From Paralithodes platypus (taxonomy: Eukaryota > Arthropoda > Malacostraca > Decapoda > Lithodidae): a stretch of DNA of 64,000 nucleotides. The translations under genes and the position numbers were made by a program. The stretch spans positions 52,870,481 through 52,934,480 of the forward strand of contig CM064509.1 of assembly GCA_032716605.1 (NCBI GenBank). The letters are read 5' to 3'. This document shows positions 11,084-20,846 of this stretch, piece after piece. The notes under the pieces were generated by a model that ran no database searches, had not been told where the DNA came from, and saw nothing but the letters and a program-made list of their open reading frames with translations. Positions within the stretch are counted from its first letter, which is position 1. Every line of letters starts with the position of its first letter.

Positions 11084-13826
11084 CCCTAAGCTGCCTGGCC
11101 GAACAGCCCCGAGTCCCTGAGGAAGGCCATGGCCATGATCGGGCTTTCCCACAGAGCTCTCATTGAGTGTAGATTATGTTGTTGGCTTAAGTGGTTGTGT
11201 GAAATGCAGTCTTCTATGATGTGTTTAATGGTATGGGGTGCTGTGTTACATCCCGGGCAGGCGTCGACAACGGAGTCATCCAGTCTCTTCTGATAGCTCA
11301 GGAGAGCTGGATGGTGTCCGCATCTCAGCCTGGCCAGGTGGACTCTGTCCTCGCGAGGGAGGGAGGATTCGGAAGGATGGATTTCGGGAGGTCGTGCATG
11401 CAGCTGCGTGTTGTCTGTGAGTGAGTGGATGGATTGGCGAGAGATATGAGTATGGATGTGCTTCTGGAAGTTGGTTCGGGGTGGGCAGGGAGGGAGAGAG
11501 GACAATAATTGTGTGTGATACCGTGTGCTGGGTGTTGTTTTGATATTTCTTGGTGTCTGTGGGTGTGTTGCCATTTAGTTTAGTGGGTGGTCTTGGTTCG
11601 TGGAGGCTGCTGCCAGGAATTGAGTGCCTCTCATGTCCAGATGGTCTTTGACTTTGAGGATTTTGGTTTCTTGATGTAGGTGATCTGTGGGTGCAGTCTG
11701 GGTGGGTGTCTGGGCAGTGTGGGTGCAGCCTGTAATGATCTTCAGGGCTTTGTTTTGAATAGTCTGTAAGGTCTTATGATGTGTTTCAGCTAGGTTAGAA
11801 GCCCAGGCAGGGCTTGCGTATTCCATCACTGATCTTATGTATTGTTTATATACTGTGGTGGTAGTTTCTTTGTTGTGTCCAAATTTTGTGTGAGCAAGTG
11901 ACCTGAGGGCGTTAAGTCTGGGTGTCAGTTTCTTTTTAATGTTTGTGGTGTGCTGTTTGAATGTCATATGAGTATCATATGTTACTCCTAGGATTTTGGG
12001 TGTGTGTGTATGTGTTAGGGGTGTGTTGTTTATGGTGAGTTGAGGGATGTATTCGTGTTCACCTGTCCAGCTTGTGAGCAGGGTTGCGGTAGATTTGGCT
12101 GGAGCTAGATTAAGTCTGTTTGTAGTGCACCAGCCATGTAGTGTGTTGAGATAGGGTTGAAGGAGATCTGTTGCTCTTCATGGGTCATGGTGTGTGCATG
12201 TGAGTGTTATGTCATCTGCATAGGAGGCTAAGTTTATTTGGGGCGTATTGGGTGTAGTTATATCGTGCATGTACAGATTGAAGAGTGCGGGCGATAGGAC
12301 GGATCCTTGTGGGACTCCGTTTGGAAAGTTTCTGATTTTAGATGACTGACCGGCAAAAGATACGTGTGCACATCTGCCTGCTAGGAAGTTGGCCAGCCAC
12401 CTTTTTGTGTTGTTGTGCATGTTTGTGTTGTAGATTTTGTTTGTTAGGTTGTGGCGGGGGATGGCATCGAAGGCTTTACTAATGTCGAGTGTGGCTAATA
12501 GTGATCTGTGTGGTGGTCTAGCTGAGTTGATGCCGTCAAAAGCTCTTTGTGTAAGGTCTGTGAGAAGAGTGTTTGTGGAGTGCAGTGGCCTAAAGCCATG
12601 TTGTGTTGGAGCTAGGGGTAGGTCGGGTGTAATTAGTTGTAATACTAGGCGTTCCATGACTTTGGAGGGGGAGCAAAGGAGTGTGATGGGGCGGTGCGAG
12701 GAGGGTAGCGTGGGGTCTTTGTTGGGTTTGGGGAATGTGATGATGATACCATGCTTCCAAATGTCTGGTATTGTGTTGTGTGAATAGCTGTAGTTTGATA
12801 TGTTAGTGAGTGCTTGTATGCCTTGTGGTCCCAGGTGTCTGAGGTGTATGTTGCATATGTTGTCTAGGCCACAGGCAGGTGAGTGCTTGAGATTGTTGAT
12901 GATATGCTTTGTCTGGTGATTGGTGAAGGGTGTATAGTCAGGGTCTGTGGGGAATTGTCTCTTACGTCGGATGACACGTCGGTCGTCTTTGTGAGGTTTT
13001 AGGTGGCTGACATGTGAGAAGTGATTGATGAGAGTGTTTGCTTGTTGTTTACATGAAGGAGTAGAGTCTGTTGTTGTGATTGCAGCATGTGATTGTGTTG
13101 TGTTGCTGTTGGAAAGTGTGATGCTGTTTAGTGTTTTGTAGAGTTTTTTGGGGTTTGTTTTGTGATCAAGTGTTTGTAGGAAGTTATTCCAATTTAGTTT
13201 TTGTTGTTCTTGTATTTTGTTGTTAGTTTGGGTGTTGAGTGCTTGAATTTGTTGTGTGATGTCTTGTGTGTGGGGTGCTGGGGAGTGTTTCAGTGTGTCG
13301 CGTTGTCTGATGAGGTTTTGAATTTCTGGTGTGAAGTTGGGGTTGTGTCTTTTTCTGTTACCTCTTGGAATGTGTTTCTTGTCAGCGTTTTGGATAGTTT
13401 TATTGAGTATGTGTACAGCATTGTTGATGTTTGTGATGGGTGTACTGTTTAGAGTTGTGAAGTGTTGTTCTGTCTCATTTGTAAATGCTTCCCAGTTAGC
13501 TCTTTTATAATTGGTGTATGTGTGTTTGTGGCTAGCTGGGGTGAGTCTGGTTTTGGTGGTGATAATGATCGGGAGGTGGTCAGAGCCTAAGGTTCTGACC
13601 ACCCTCCAGGATGTTGTGGGGGCGAGTTCTGGGGAGCAAAAGGTGATGTCTGGAGATGATGGGTTATAGAGGGCTTGGTGAGGAATATGGGTATGTTGAT
13701 GGATGTCGTTAAGGATGATGAGGTTATCTGTTTGGTTTTGTAGTACCAGCCCTCTGTCTGTGTCGGGGTTGTTGTTGTTGTTGTTTTGTTCCCCAAGCTG
13801 CCTGGCCGAACAGCCCCAAGGCCCCG
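11049..13826 (-). mobile_element. LINE A copy 2, 5'-truncated and chimeric
   Basis: Nearly identical over 2.7 kb to the full copy at 59,060-63,025. The minus strand encodes the end of the endonuclease (LGSDHLPIIITTKT), the RT (LDISKAFDAIPRHNL, NGVPQGSVLSPALFNLYMHD, SYADDITL) and the C-terminal RCGHHPALLSY and CPGCNTAPHTIKH. A stop near 12,175 and a frame change near 11,970 break it. The tail is the GTT/CAA repeat at 11,049-11,083. The 5' truncation point at about 13,770 is joined to a second CAA tail plus about 40 bp of family 3' end (GCTTGGGGAAC, CTGTTCGGCCAGGC). The whole unit is flanked by AATAATAG at 11,041-11,048 and 13,827-13,834. Confidence 0.85.
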
Positions 13827-13834
13827 AATAATAG

Positions 13835-14421
13835 TAATAATAGATGGTTTATTGATAGTTGCAGCCATTGGCTGAATATGTAAAAAGGGACAGTTTGTTG
13901 CTTACCTCTATTTTATATTAACTTACAATATGGACCAAAGTAAGAGATTGCACAAGAGCTACTGGTATTAAATTTTGATCAGTTAGATATTATGTACGGT
14001 ACTTCGTTAGCTGATGATTTTCAAGTTGAGATGATAGTGGTACATTTTACAAGTTTTCTCTGAAAGCTTGTGAGTTGATTTACTTGTTAATCTAGGATAG
14101 ATATGACATACAGTATCTCATATGCCTGATTACTGTTTGTCTAGGGTGTTTTTTCTAGTCGGTTCACCATATTTTAGAAAGTGGTGTTTACACGAGCGCA
14201 TTTTTCGGGAGCAAGTGTATTTGTTACATTTTTTATTATATAATTTATTAATTATTTATTACAGTATTGCTTTTTATTGTTTACTCATTTATATGTATCT
14301 AACCTAAAATGTTTTAAGGCTAATTTTCGTTAGGAGCGGAGACTTTACCAAAGGTAGATTGCCAGTGAGAGTTGACGGAAAAAGAGCTTGTGTGACACTG
14401 CCTTCCCACTGTGTTGTGGGT
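13835..14421. other. AT-rich spacer, nothing recognised
   Basis: No coding potential, tail or inverted repeat was seen. Only short AT-rich runs and chance open frames are present. Confidence 0.5.
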
Positions 14422-14981
14422 TTAACACTGAACGTGATACTGTATATGGTTAGTCGCACACCAGTGATTGGTTATGACTTGTCTTACTGTTGGTTGATTA
14501 GGTTCACGGTATAGGGGATGGGGCTTGCTTGATATCTTTAGGTACTTGCACGTATAGGGATGATGGTGTTGTGATGCCTGGTAGCTCTCCTGGGGGGGGG
14601 GCGGTATAGCATGTTTCGGTGAAGTGGGTTGGTGACTAGCTTTTGACTGAATTTCAGAGTGAGGTTCCGGTATCGGCTCGATAGCGTTTCTAACCCCAGG
14701 AACCGTAGCGCTTCGGGGTAGTGTGTGTAAGAGAGTCCTAGAATGATCCTGCAAGCTCTTTTCTGCACTTTTTCGAGTTGTTCTTTCTGTGTTGCACTTA
14801 GTGATGAGGTCCATGCCGGGCAGGCATAAGTTAGTTTGAGCAAAATTAACAGCTTGTATACGTATGAGAGGTCGGGTGAGGGAGCGCCTAGCGACTTAAG
14901 ACGGCGAAGGAGATAGAGTTTATAGCCACAGATTTCGACTAGACTACTGACGTGGGGTTTCCAATTTTTATTGTCGTCCAT
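14422..14981 (-). pseudogene. LINE F C-terminal fragment
   Basis: The minus strand encodes LRRLKSLGAPSPDLSYVYK, ACPAWTSSLSATQKEQLEKV and RACRIILG, the region downstream of the RT core in Jockey/CR1-type LINEs. A G/C run at about 14,593 coincides with a frame change, after which YLKISSKPHPLYREPN continues in another frame. Truncated at both ends. Confidence 0.7.
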
Positions 14982-14984
14982 GAT

Positions 14985-15158
14985 GCAGGCATGGGGTAAT
15001 CGTAATCTGTAATCGTAATCGATTACAAACGATTACAGTTTTCTAAGTAATCTTAATCAATTACTTTCTTATAATTGAGGATATAATCATAATTGTAATC
15101 GATTATTCTCAAAAAGTAATCATAATCATGATTACTTTTACGATTACACCAGTACTGA
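14985..15158. mobile_element. small TAATC-rich MITE, possibly hAT-like
   Basis: Left end CAGGCATGGGGTAATCGTAA and right end, read in complement, CAGTACTGGTGTAATCGTAA form imperfect inverted repeats. The interior is dense in GTAATC/GATTAC words. CAG termini of this style occur in hAT elements, but no 8-bp duplication was found, so the class is uncertain. Confidence 0.45.
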
Positions 15159-15349
15159 GTAGGCCTACTCGGTATAGACACATTTTAATTTTTATTACAT
15201 TATGGTTTGAAATTTTCGATGATGCTCTCTACATTCAGTGAATTTCATTAGCTAATATATTATTTCAGGTACCATATCTAACTTCATTATAATATGAATT
15301 TGTGTTCAAATTTTACACGGAAATATCGAGTACTGTACATTCCATGATA

Positions 15350-16267
15350 CAGTAAAAGTCCTTTAATCCGACGACCGATGATTCGAATCTCCCAATAGTC
15401 CGAATTTTTCAATTTGAGGCCAAATCCGAATTCACCCGATGGTCCGAATTTCAAGAAGTCCCAAAGTCCCATTTTTGAGGCATTAGTCCACTCAAATGAC
15501 ACATAATGGAGCACACACATATCATATGTTCATGAATTCACTTTAAAAGTTTACCATTGTCATTGTAGCCTATTACCTACTTCAAAACATTCAGATTAAT
15601 GGTCAAAGGAAGCTACTGATATAAACGTAAACACCACATCGTCTGCTAGAGAGTTTGTTTTGCTCTTGAACGCATCCTTGGGACGCTCCGATGCGCTACT
15701 GGCTTGCAAGCGCATTCAGTCTTGAGCTTGAAAACGCACCTTTGGACGTTCCGATACGCTACTATTTATAGTTCAGTGTCGGAGGGTCCCAAGGGTGCTT
15801 TCAAGACAAGACAAGGGTGCTTTCAATACAATATAATATAACAGAGCACGTCACAAAAGGAAAATCACAAAAGGAAAATTACAAGAACCTCTCAGGGAAG
15901 TGCCGTTGTTAAGGCATTACTTCCCGAACCACATCTGATCTGATCTTCAAGAGCAAGACAAACTCGCTAGTAGACGATGCGGACATATGGTGTTTACGTT
16001 TATATCAGCAGATTCCTTTGACCATTAATCTGAATGTTTTGAAGTAGGTAATAGGCTACAATAACAATGGTAAACTTTTGAAGTGATTTCATGAACATAT
16101 GATATCCTATGTGTGCACCATTGTGTCATTTGGGTGGCCTAATGCCTCAATGTTTTCGTAAGGCCATTAATACACAGGTTCATAGGGGTAAAGTCCGATA
16201 ATCCGAAAAATCCACTAATCCGAACGAGGGCCGGTCCGCTGCCCTTCGGATTAACGGAAGTTTACTG
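15350..16267. mobile_element. Tigger/pogo-like element, word TCCGAAT, with inner palindrome
   Basis: Ends are CAGTAAAAGTCCTTTAATCC and the complement of TTACTG preceded by CTTCGGATTAACGGAAG. TA duplications are at 15,348-15,349 and 16,268-16,269. TCCGAAT/AATCCGA words repeat near both ends. The centre is a long inverted repeat (15,470-16,155). No transposase frame. Confidence 0.75.
15470..16155. repeat. long inverted repeat, arms about 200 bp
   Basis: The left arm of about 15,470-15,674 reappears in reverse complement at about 15,950-16,155. It includes TGATATAAACGTAAACACCA on the left and TGGTGTTTACGTTTATATCA on the right. Mismatches are scattered. The loop of about 275 bp has repeated GGGTGCTTTCAA and CACAAAAGGAAAAT pieces. 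Confidence 0.75.
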
Positions 16268-16339
16268 TACAACCATATTGCGTCGGGCCACCTCAGAGGA
16301 AGAATGATGCCAGATACCAAGTCAATATTGTTTAGACTA

Positions 16340-17020
16340 TTTTTACAGTTTCTTACAGTAGATCCTCTGGAAAAGGCAAACTAGGCCTGTGTATCCAGCT
16401 CTGTGCCAGTACAGTACTTGCACTACTGCGGTCGTTCACGGTGTTGGCGGCGGCGGCAGCAGACGCAACATTTTTACTATTCTGTATTTTTGCTTTATAA
16501 TCAAACTTCAAATCTTGTCTTCCCCATGCTTTATCAAGATTACTTTCAAACTTCCTTATTGATTCGGAATCGACTACATACTGGGGCAGTGCGTTCCACT
16601 CATTTACCACTACACTCTATCACAAAATTAGTTCTTTGCCTTTTCAAGCCTATTTCTTTCTTTGTAAATTTTCTTAAGAGTGTCCCCTCGTTCTTGTTCC
16701 CTCCCGCATCAAGAAGATACCTTCACACACATCCTCATCATACTTTCCTGACACTATCTTAAAAGTCTCTATCATATCCCCTCTCTTTCTCGTATATGCC
16801 AGTGTCGGAAGTCCCAGTGTCCTCAATCTCTGCTTATAGCCCGCGTTCTTCAACGTTGGTACTAGCTTGCTAGCTCTCCTCTGCACTTTCTCCACTGCTT
16901 CTATATCCTTTACCATATATGGAGCCCACACCTGGTTCGCATATTCCAGGTGCGGCCTAACCAGCGCTGTATAGAGATTCCTGAAGATTATTTTAGCGGC
17001 GATTTTTAGCACCTCATTCG
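16340..17020 (-). pseudogene. LINE G, CR1-group RT C-terminus
   Basis: The minus strand encodes NLYTALVRPHLEYANQVWAP, AVEKVQRRASKLVPTLKN and LGLPTLAYTRKRGDMIETF, then after a frameshift near 16,640 VNEWNALPQYVVDSESIRKF. This is the standard end of CR1-group RT proteins, related to but distinct from LINE E. It appears to have inserted into a TTAA element whose terminus is left at 17,022-17,100. Confidence 0.7.
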
Positions 17021-17021
17021 A

Positions 17022-17100
17022 GACTCTTATGAAGCCTCCCGGATTCCTGCCAAATTTTTGTTTTTGCCTCATATGAGGCCTCCCGGATTCCGAGGGTTAA
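17022..17100 (-). mobile_element. orphan TTAA-element terminus, GAGGCCTCATATGAGG family
   Basis: Read in complement from TTAA at 17,097-17,100, this is CCCTCGGAATCCGGGAGGCC, then TCATATGAGGC, then about 20 bp later GGAATCCGGGAGGCTTCATA. The box-word, spacer, box-word layout equals the ends of the other TTAA families, with a different word. The body is missing or lies beyond LINE G. Confidence 0.6.
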
Positions 17101-17333
17101 AGCTTAACCATTATGCCTTCATGTCATCAGGTATCAACAGTTTAGCTTGGTATGATTGAAGAGGTGCAGAAAAAAAGGGAAAGTGTAAAAAACACTGTTT
17201 TCTTTCAAAAATCTAACGGTTTAATTTTTTTTTTTTAGTGTCTAATGACCCATTTTCAAATTGAAAATTATATATTTTTTCTATTTGCATATACATTCTG
17301 TGATACATTTTTTTTTTTTTTTTTAATATTAGT
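17101..17333. other. T-rich spacer
   Basis: Poly-T runs at about 17,226-17,239 and 17,310-17,324. Nothing else is recognised. Confidence 0.5.
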
Positions 17334-18177
17334 TTAACCCTTCTGTCTCTCTCCTAAGGACAGTGTCGGGTACCCGGGCAATTTGGCTGAAAAACGTCTA
17401 GGCCTAGGCTACCGTATCTTTGTTATTTTAACTGCTAGAAATTTCCCACGCATCTCTAAACGTAGTGCGGTTTCCAATCTGTAGACTGGCGTTGAGTAGA
17501 GCTCTGTAAGTCAACTGGTTCAGTTGTGATGACGATTTCCGTGGAGCGAATTTTTCCGCGATGTTGACAATATCGGAGCTTTTCAGACACATCATCATTA
17601 TCAAATCTGACGCCTCACTTCCAGAGGAAGCACCCCAAAAGGGATGGCCAGGCAGAAACTGCCTCCAGGCTCCCAGACATGCCCCGACTGACCCACTCCA
17701 CAATGCCATTTCCACAAAGTGGATTATAACCATGAACACTGAAGGAGCAGACCCAGAGCAGTCCCTCAGCCGGATGGCAGTTCCACCACTGTTTTGCTAT
17801 TTTATTTACCCCAGTGGGGCCCTGGCTGGAAGCATAACAAGCACAGGAATTTTCTGGAAATAGGAACCAGTGGTCCACTGCTCCAGAGGCTGATTGCACC
17901 ACCAAAGTGGCGGGCGGTGGGGTCGCCGCATCCCTACGCCTAATTTTCAGACACTAATTTCATCATACCATACAACAACAACATTGATCCGACGTCTCCT
18001 TCTTGTTTTCGAAGGTGCGGTGACGCAATGACCGGCTTTGTTTACATACGTCGGACGCACGGCGTTCAGACCAAGCTGAATAGGCTTTCAAGCTTACTGT
18101 CTGTTATAAGGACACCCGGGGTCCTGCCCAACTGCTGCGGTGTCCTTATAACAGGACAGCCGGGCTGGAAGGGTTAA
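17334..18177 (-). mobile_element. TTAA-flanked MITE, GTCCTTATAAGGAC family, with SINE insert
   Basis: TTAA edges are 17,334-17,337 and 18,174-18,177. The left side has GGCTGAAAAACGTCTAGGCC and the CAACTGGTTCAGTTG core. The right side has two copies of a GTCCTTATAA-type palindrome, each by a CCGG box. A SINE-like insert occupies 17,591-17,943. The sister copy is 28,629-29,115. Confidence 0.85.
17591..17943 (-). mobile_element. SINE-like insert with RTE-type 3' end
   Basis: An 11-bp target duplication TTTTCAGACAC lies at 17,580-17,590 and 17,944-17,954. On the minus strand the 3' part reads AWRQFLPGHPFWGASSG, echoing the RTE protein end WGQFVRGHPFGDHGVG. It finishes in a TGA/ATG repeat. The 5' half (GCGGCGACCCCACC) matches no LINE here. 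It encodes no RT, so a SINE or internally deleted RTE is most likely. Confidence 0.65.
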
Positions 18178-18955
18178 CCAGACCACTGAGCTCCATAAAA
18201 GAACTCATAGGGCTGGCCCGAAGTATTCGATCAAGATATATAACTAAACGAGTCAAGATAGAGAGGGAAGGGCAGTAGGGGAACAAATCGAGGAAGGCGA
18301 AGACACGTAGACATTTCTCGCCAATTCACCAGTTCAGCCGGACCACATGAGCTCCACATCAGAGCTCTTATAGGGCAAGGGCCGAAGGATGAGGCAAGAA
18401 CTGCTACACCACAACAGCAACCAAGAAGTGATCAGGGTGAAGAATGAGAGATCAAGTCGAAGGTAGAAAATATCACATCGAGAAGCAAAAAATGAATTAC
18501 CGAAGGGAATCAAGTCAGTCCGGTCACAACAGCAACCGAAGAGACAAATCAGGTTAGGAGTCTGCTACCTAGCCAGGCCAGGGAGACATGATATACAGGT
18601 TGCCCGAAGACAACCGAATGGGACAGAATAAGAATAGAAGGGGAAAAACATAGAAAGAGAAATGGAAAAACTACTCAAAATTAGTCAAGCTGACGCCGAA
18701 AGCTCGAGGGGAGATAGGAAGGGAAATGACCACAACCATCCCCCATCAAGCCCCAGTCGCCGGCCCCGAAGCCCCCAACCACGTCAAGGAGAGTAGTAAC
18801 AGGGGGGACATTCTGTGATGTAGTGTATAAGTAAAACACATCAGGACTGCTCAGAAACACAAGATAAAGCCAAGGCTGGGTGCGTACCTATTGGCCAGAG
18901 CCCACATACCAAAAACCAATAGGTATGCATTTTTTCAAACGGCTGCCAGAGAGTC
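18178..18955 (+). mobile_element. possible LTR retrotransposon remnant
   Basis: Purine-rich non-coding DNA ends in AACAGGGGGGACATTC, which resembles a polypurine tract. It is followed by TGTGATGTAGTG, a plausible LTR start, at 18,816. A related sequence in reverse lies at 39,540-39,655, where the stretch around GCTGGGTGCGTACCTATTGG is shared. P1 interrupts it at TTAA 18,956. No gag or pol is visible, so this is inference. Confidence 0.35.
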
Positions 18956-20846
18956 TTAACACTTCCAGGCCGGGTGTCATTTTAAAATCCCTATGCTTGA
19001 AAGCGTAGGGCGATCGCAGCGCCACCAAGCCTCAACTACAACGCTTATCAGTCCGTAAGTGTCCGCCATAGCGAGATATAGCGGAAATATGTCTTCCGAC
19101 GCGTCCAATTCTGTGCAACCTCCTGCGCGCCCCACTGCTACCCCGTTAGCTACGTCGACGCCTACTGCGAATGAGCAAAAGCCTGACCGTAAGAAAGCGA
19201 AGGTTTTGTTGAGTGATAGTGCCTTTGAAAGAGAACTTTTGGCGATAGAAAGTGAAAGTGAAAGTTCTTTCGAAGCAAGCAGTGGTGAAAGCGAAGTCGA
19301 CAAACTAAAAGACATAAGTGAAATTGAATTTGAGGGCTTTCAGGGTGATGATGCAGTGGATTTATATCATATATCAGATAGTGGTGAGAACCCTGATATT
19401 GAAGTGTTCAAGGAAGGTGGAATTAAAATTCCAAGAGTGCTTGAGCCTAGGCCTACCCCGTCGACATCACAGCTTGGTCAGCCTAGGCCTACTCATGAAC
19501 CTTCCCCCTTGCCTGCTCATACGCCCTTGAAAGTGGGCAAATACTAAATATAAAAAAACTTTAGTGAAAAGTGCGGCCAAAAAAGCACGCACGGCGGCAG
19601 AGGAAATAAGGGAAGGCAACATAAGTAGTGGTAGTGACAATGACGCCGACCCTGCTCTAGTCACCACCCGCATTCCTTTGTCTCGACGCCTTGACCCGGG
19701 ACGCTGCGCGGGTTACCCACAGCCCTCAACTTTATCTCTCCCTCAGGATGAGCAAAGGGCCTCTACAAGTGGTACTAGTGGTGTGGCATTGTCCTCCCAC
19801 AGTGTACCAGAGGCCTCATCACATCGGCGAACTTTATTTGGAGGGGAGAAGCCCTCAGCTCGCCGCAAAAGGAGTCCAACTCCCGAGGCTGAGCATCCCA
19901 TTGTTCCACCCCCCACAGCTTTCCGCCCCGCACGCCGCCGACACCCGGTCCCTTCTTCGCCGGAAGTAACCCCCGATGACGATGTCGACGTAGACGACCC
20001 TGACGTTGCCCCAGATGACCTGACATCACCTGATGAGCAGGAGGAAGTGGAAGAAAAGGAGGAGGAGATACCGACACGGCGAGTTCGAGGGCGAGGCCGT
20101 GGCGGTCGTGGGTGTGCGGCTCAGCCTGCCGACGCCGCTGCCCGTGGGCGTGGGCGTGACCCTTCATCAGAGTTGTTTGTCTGGACTGATGGGGAAGATT
20201 TTGAGCCAGATGTACCTGCTTTTGGTGAGGAGCAGGTTGGCTCAGGGGTGTCAACAGCATATCCTTGTGGCCCAGATGCAACCCCTAGTGAACTTTTTTG
20301 TGGGTTTTATGACAATGAGGTCATGGAATACCTGGTGGAGGAAACCAACAACCATCACAGCATCTGTGCAAACTTTCTTGGCAGGAAAACAAGTGCCAAG
20401 ATGGTGATGGTGGCATGGCGACCTGTCACTGTGCCAGAACTGTATGTTTTTCTGGCACTGACTATGCTGATGACACACATCAGAAAACATGCACTGGCAG
20501 ATTACTGGATAACTTCCGATCTCATCACAGCACCAGCCTTCGGGAAATATATGTCCAGGGACAGATATTTTGACATTCTGTCCTATCTGCACCTGACCAA
20601 CAACATGGCAGTCCACCTTCAAGATCGGCTTTGGAAAATCAGGAAGTTGTATGACATGATACACCATCGGTTTACCACCTACTTGATTCCTTTCCAGAAG
20701 ATGTGCCTCGACGAGATTCTGGTCCTGTTCCGGGGGAGGCTGCATTTCCGGCAATATATCCCGTCGAAGAGACACCATTTTGGCATCAAGCTCTTTGTCC
20801 TCTGCGACTGCAAGACGGGATATGTTCTGGACTTTGTGGTCTACAG

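Noticed and set aside
12437..12787. Plus-strand open frames across LINE A copy 2 (also 13,201-13,452, 60,653-60,904 and 61,318-61,668)
   Set aside because: They are antisense shadows of the conserved EN-RT frame and recur identically in both copies for that reason.
18178..18815. Host exon or non-coding RNA
   Set aside because: There is no frame, splice site or homology inside the window. A decayed LTR element explains it better, though weakly.
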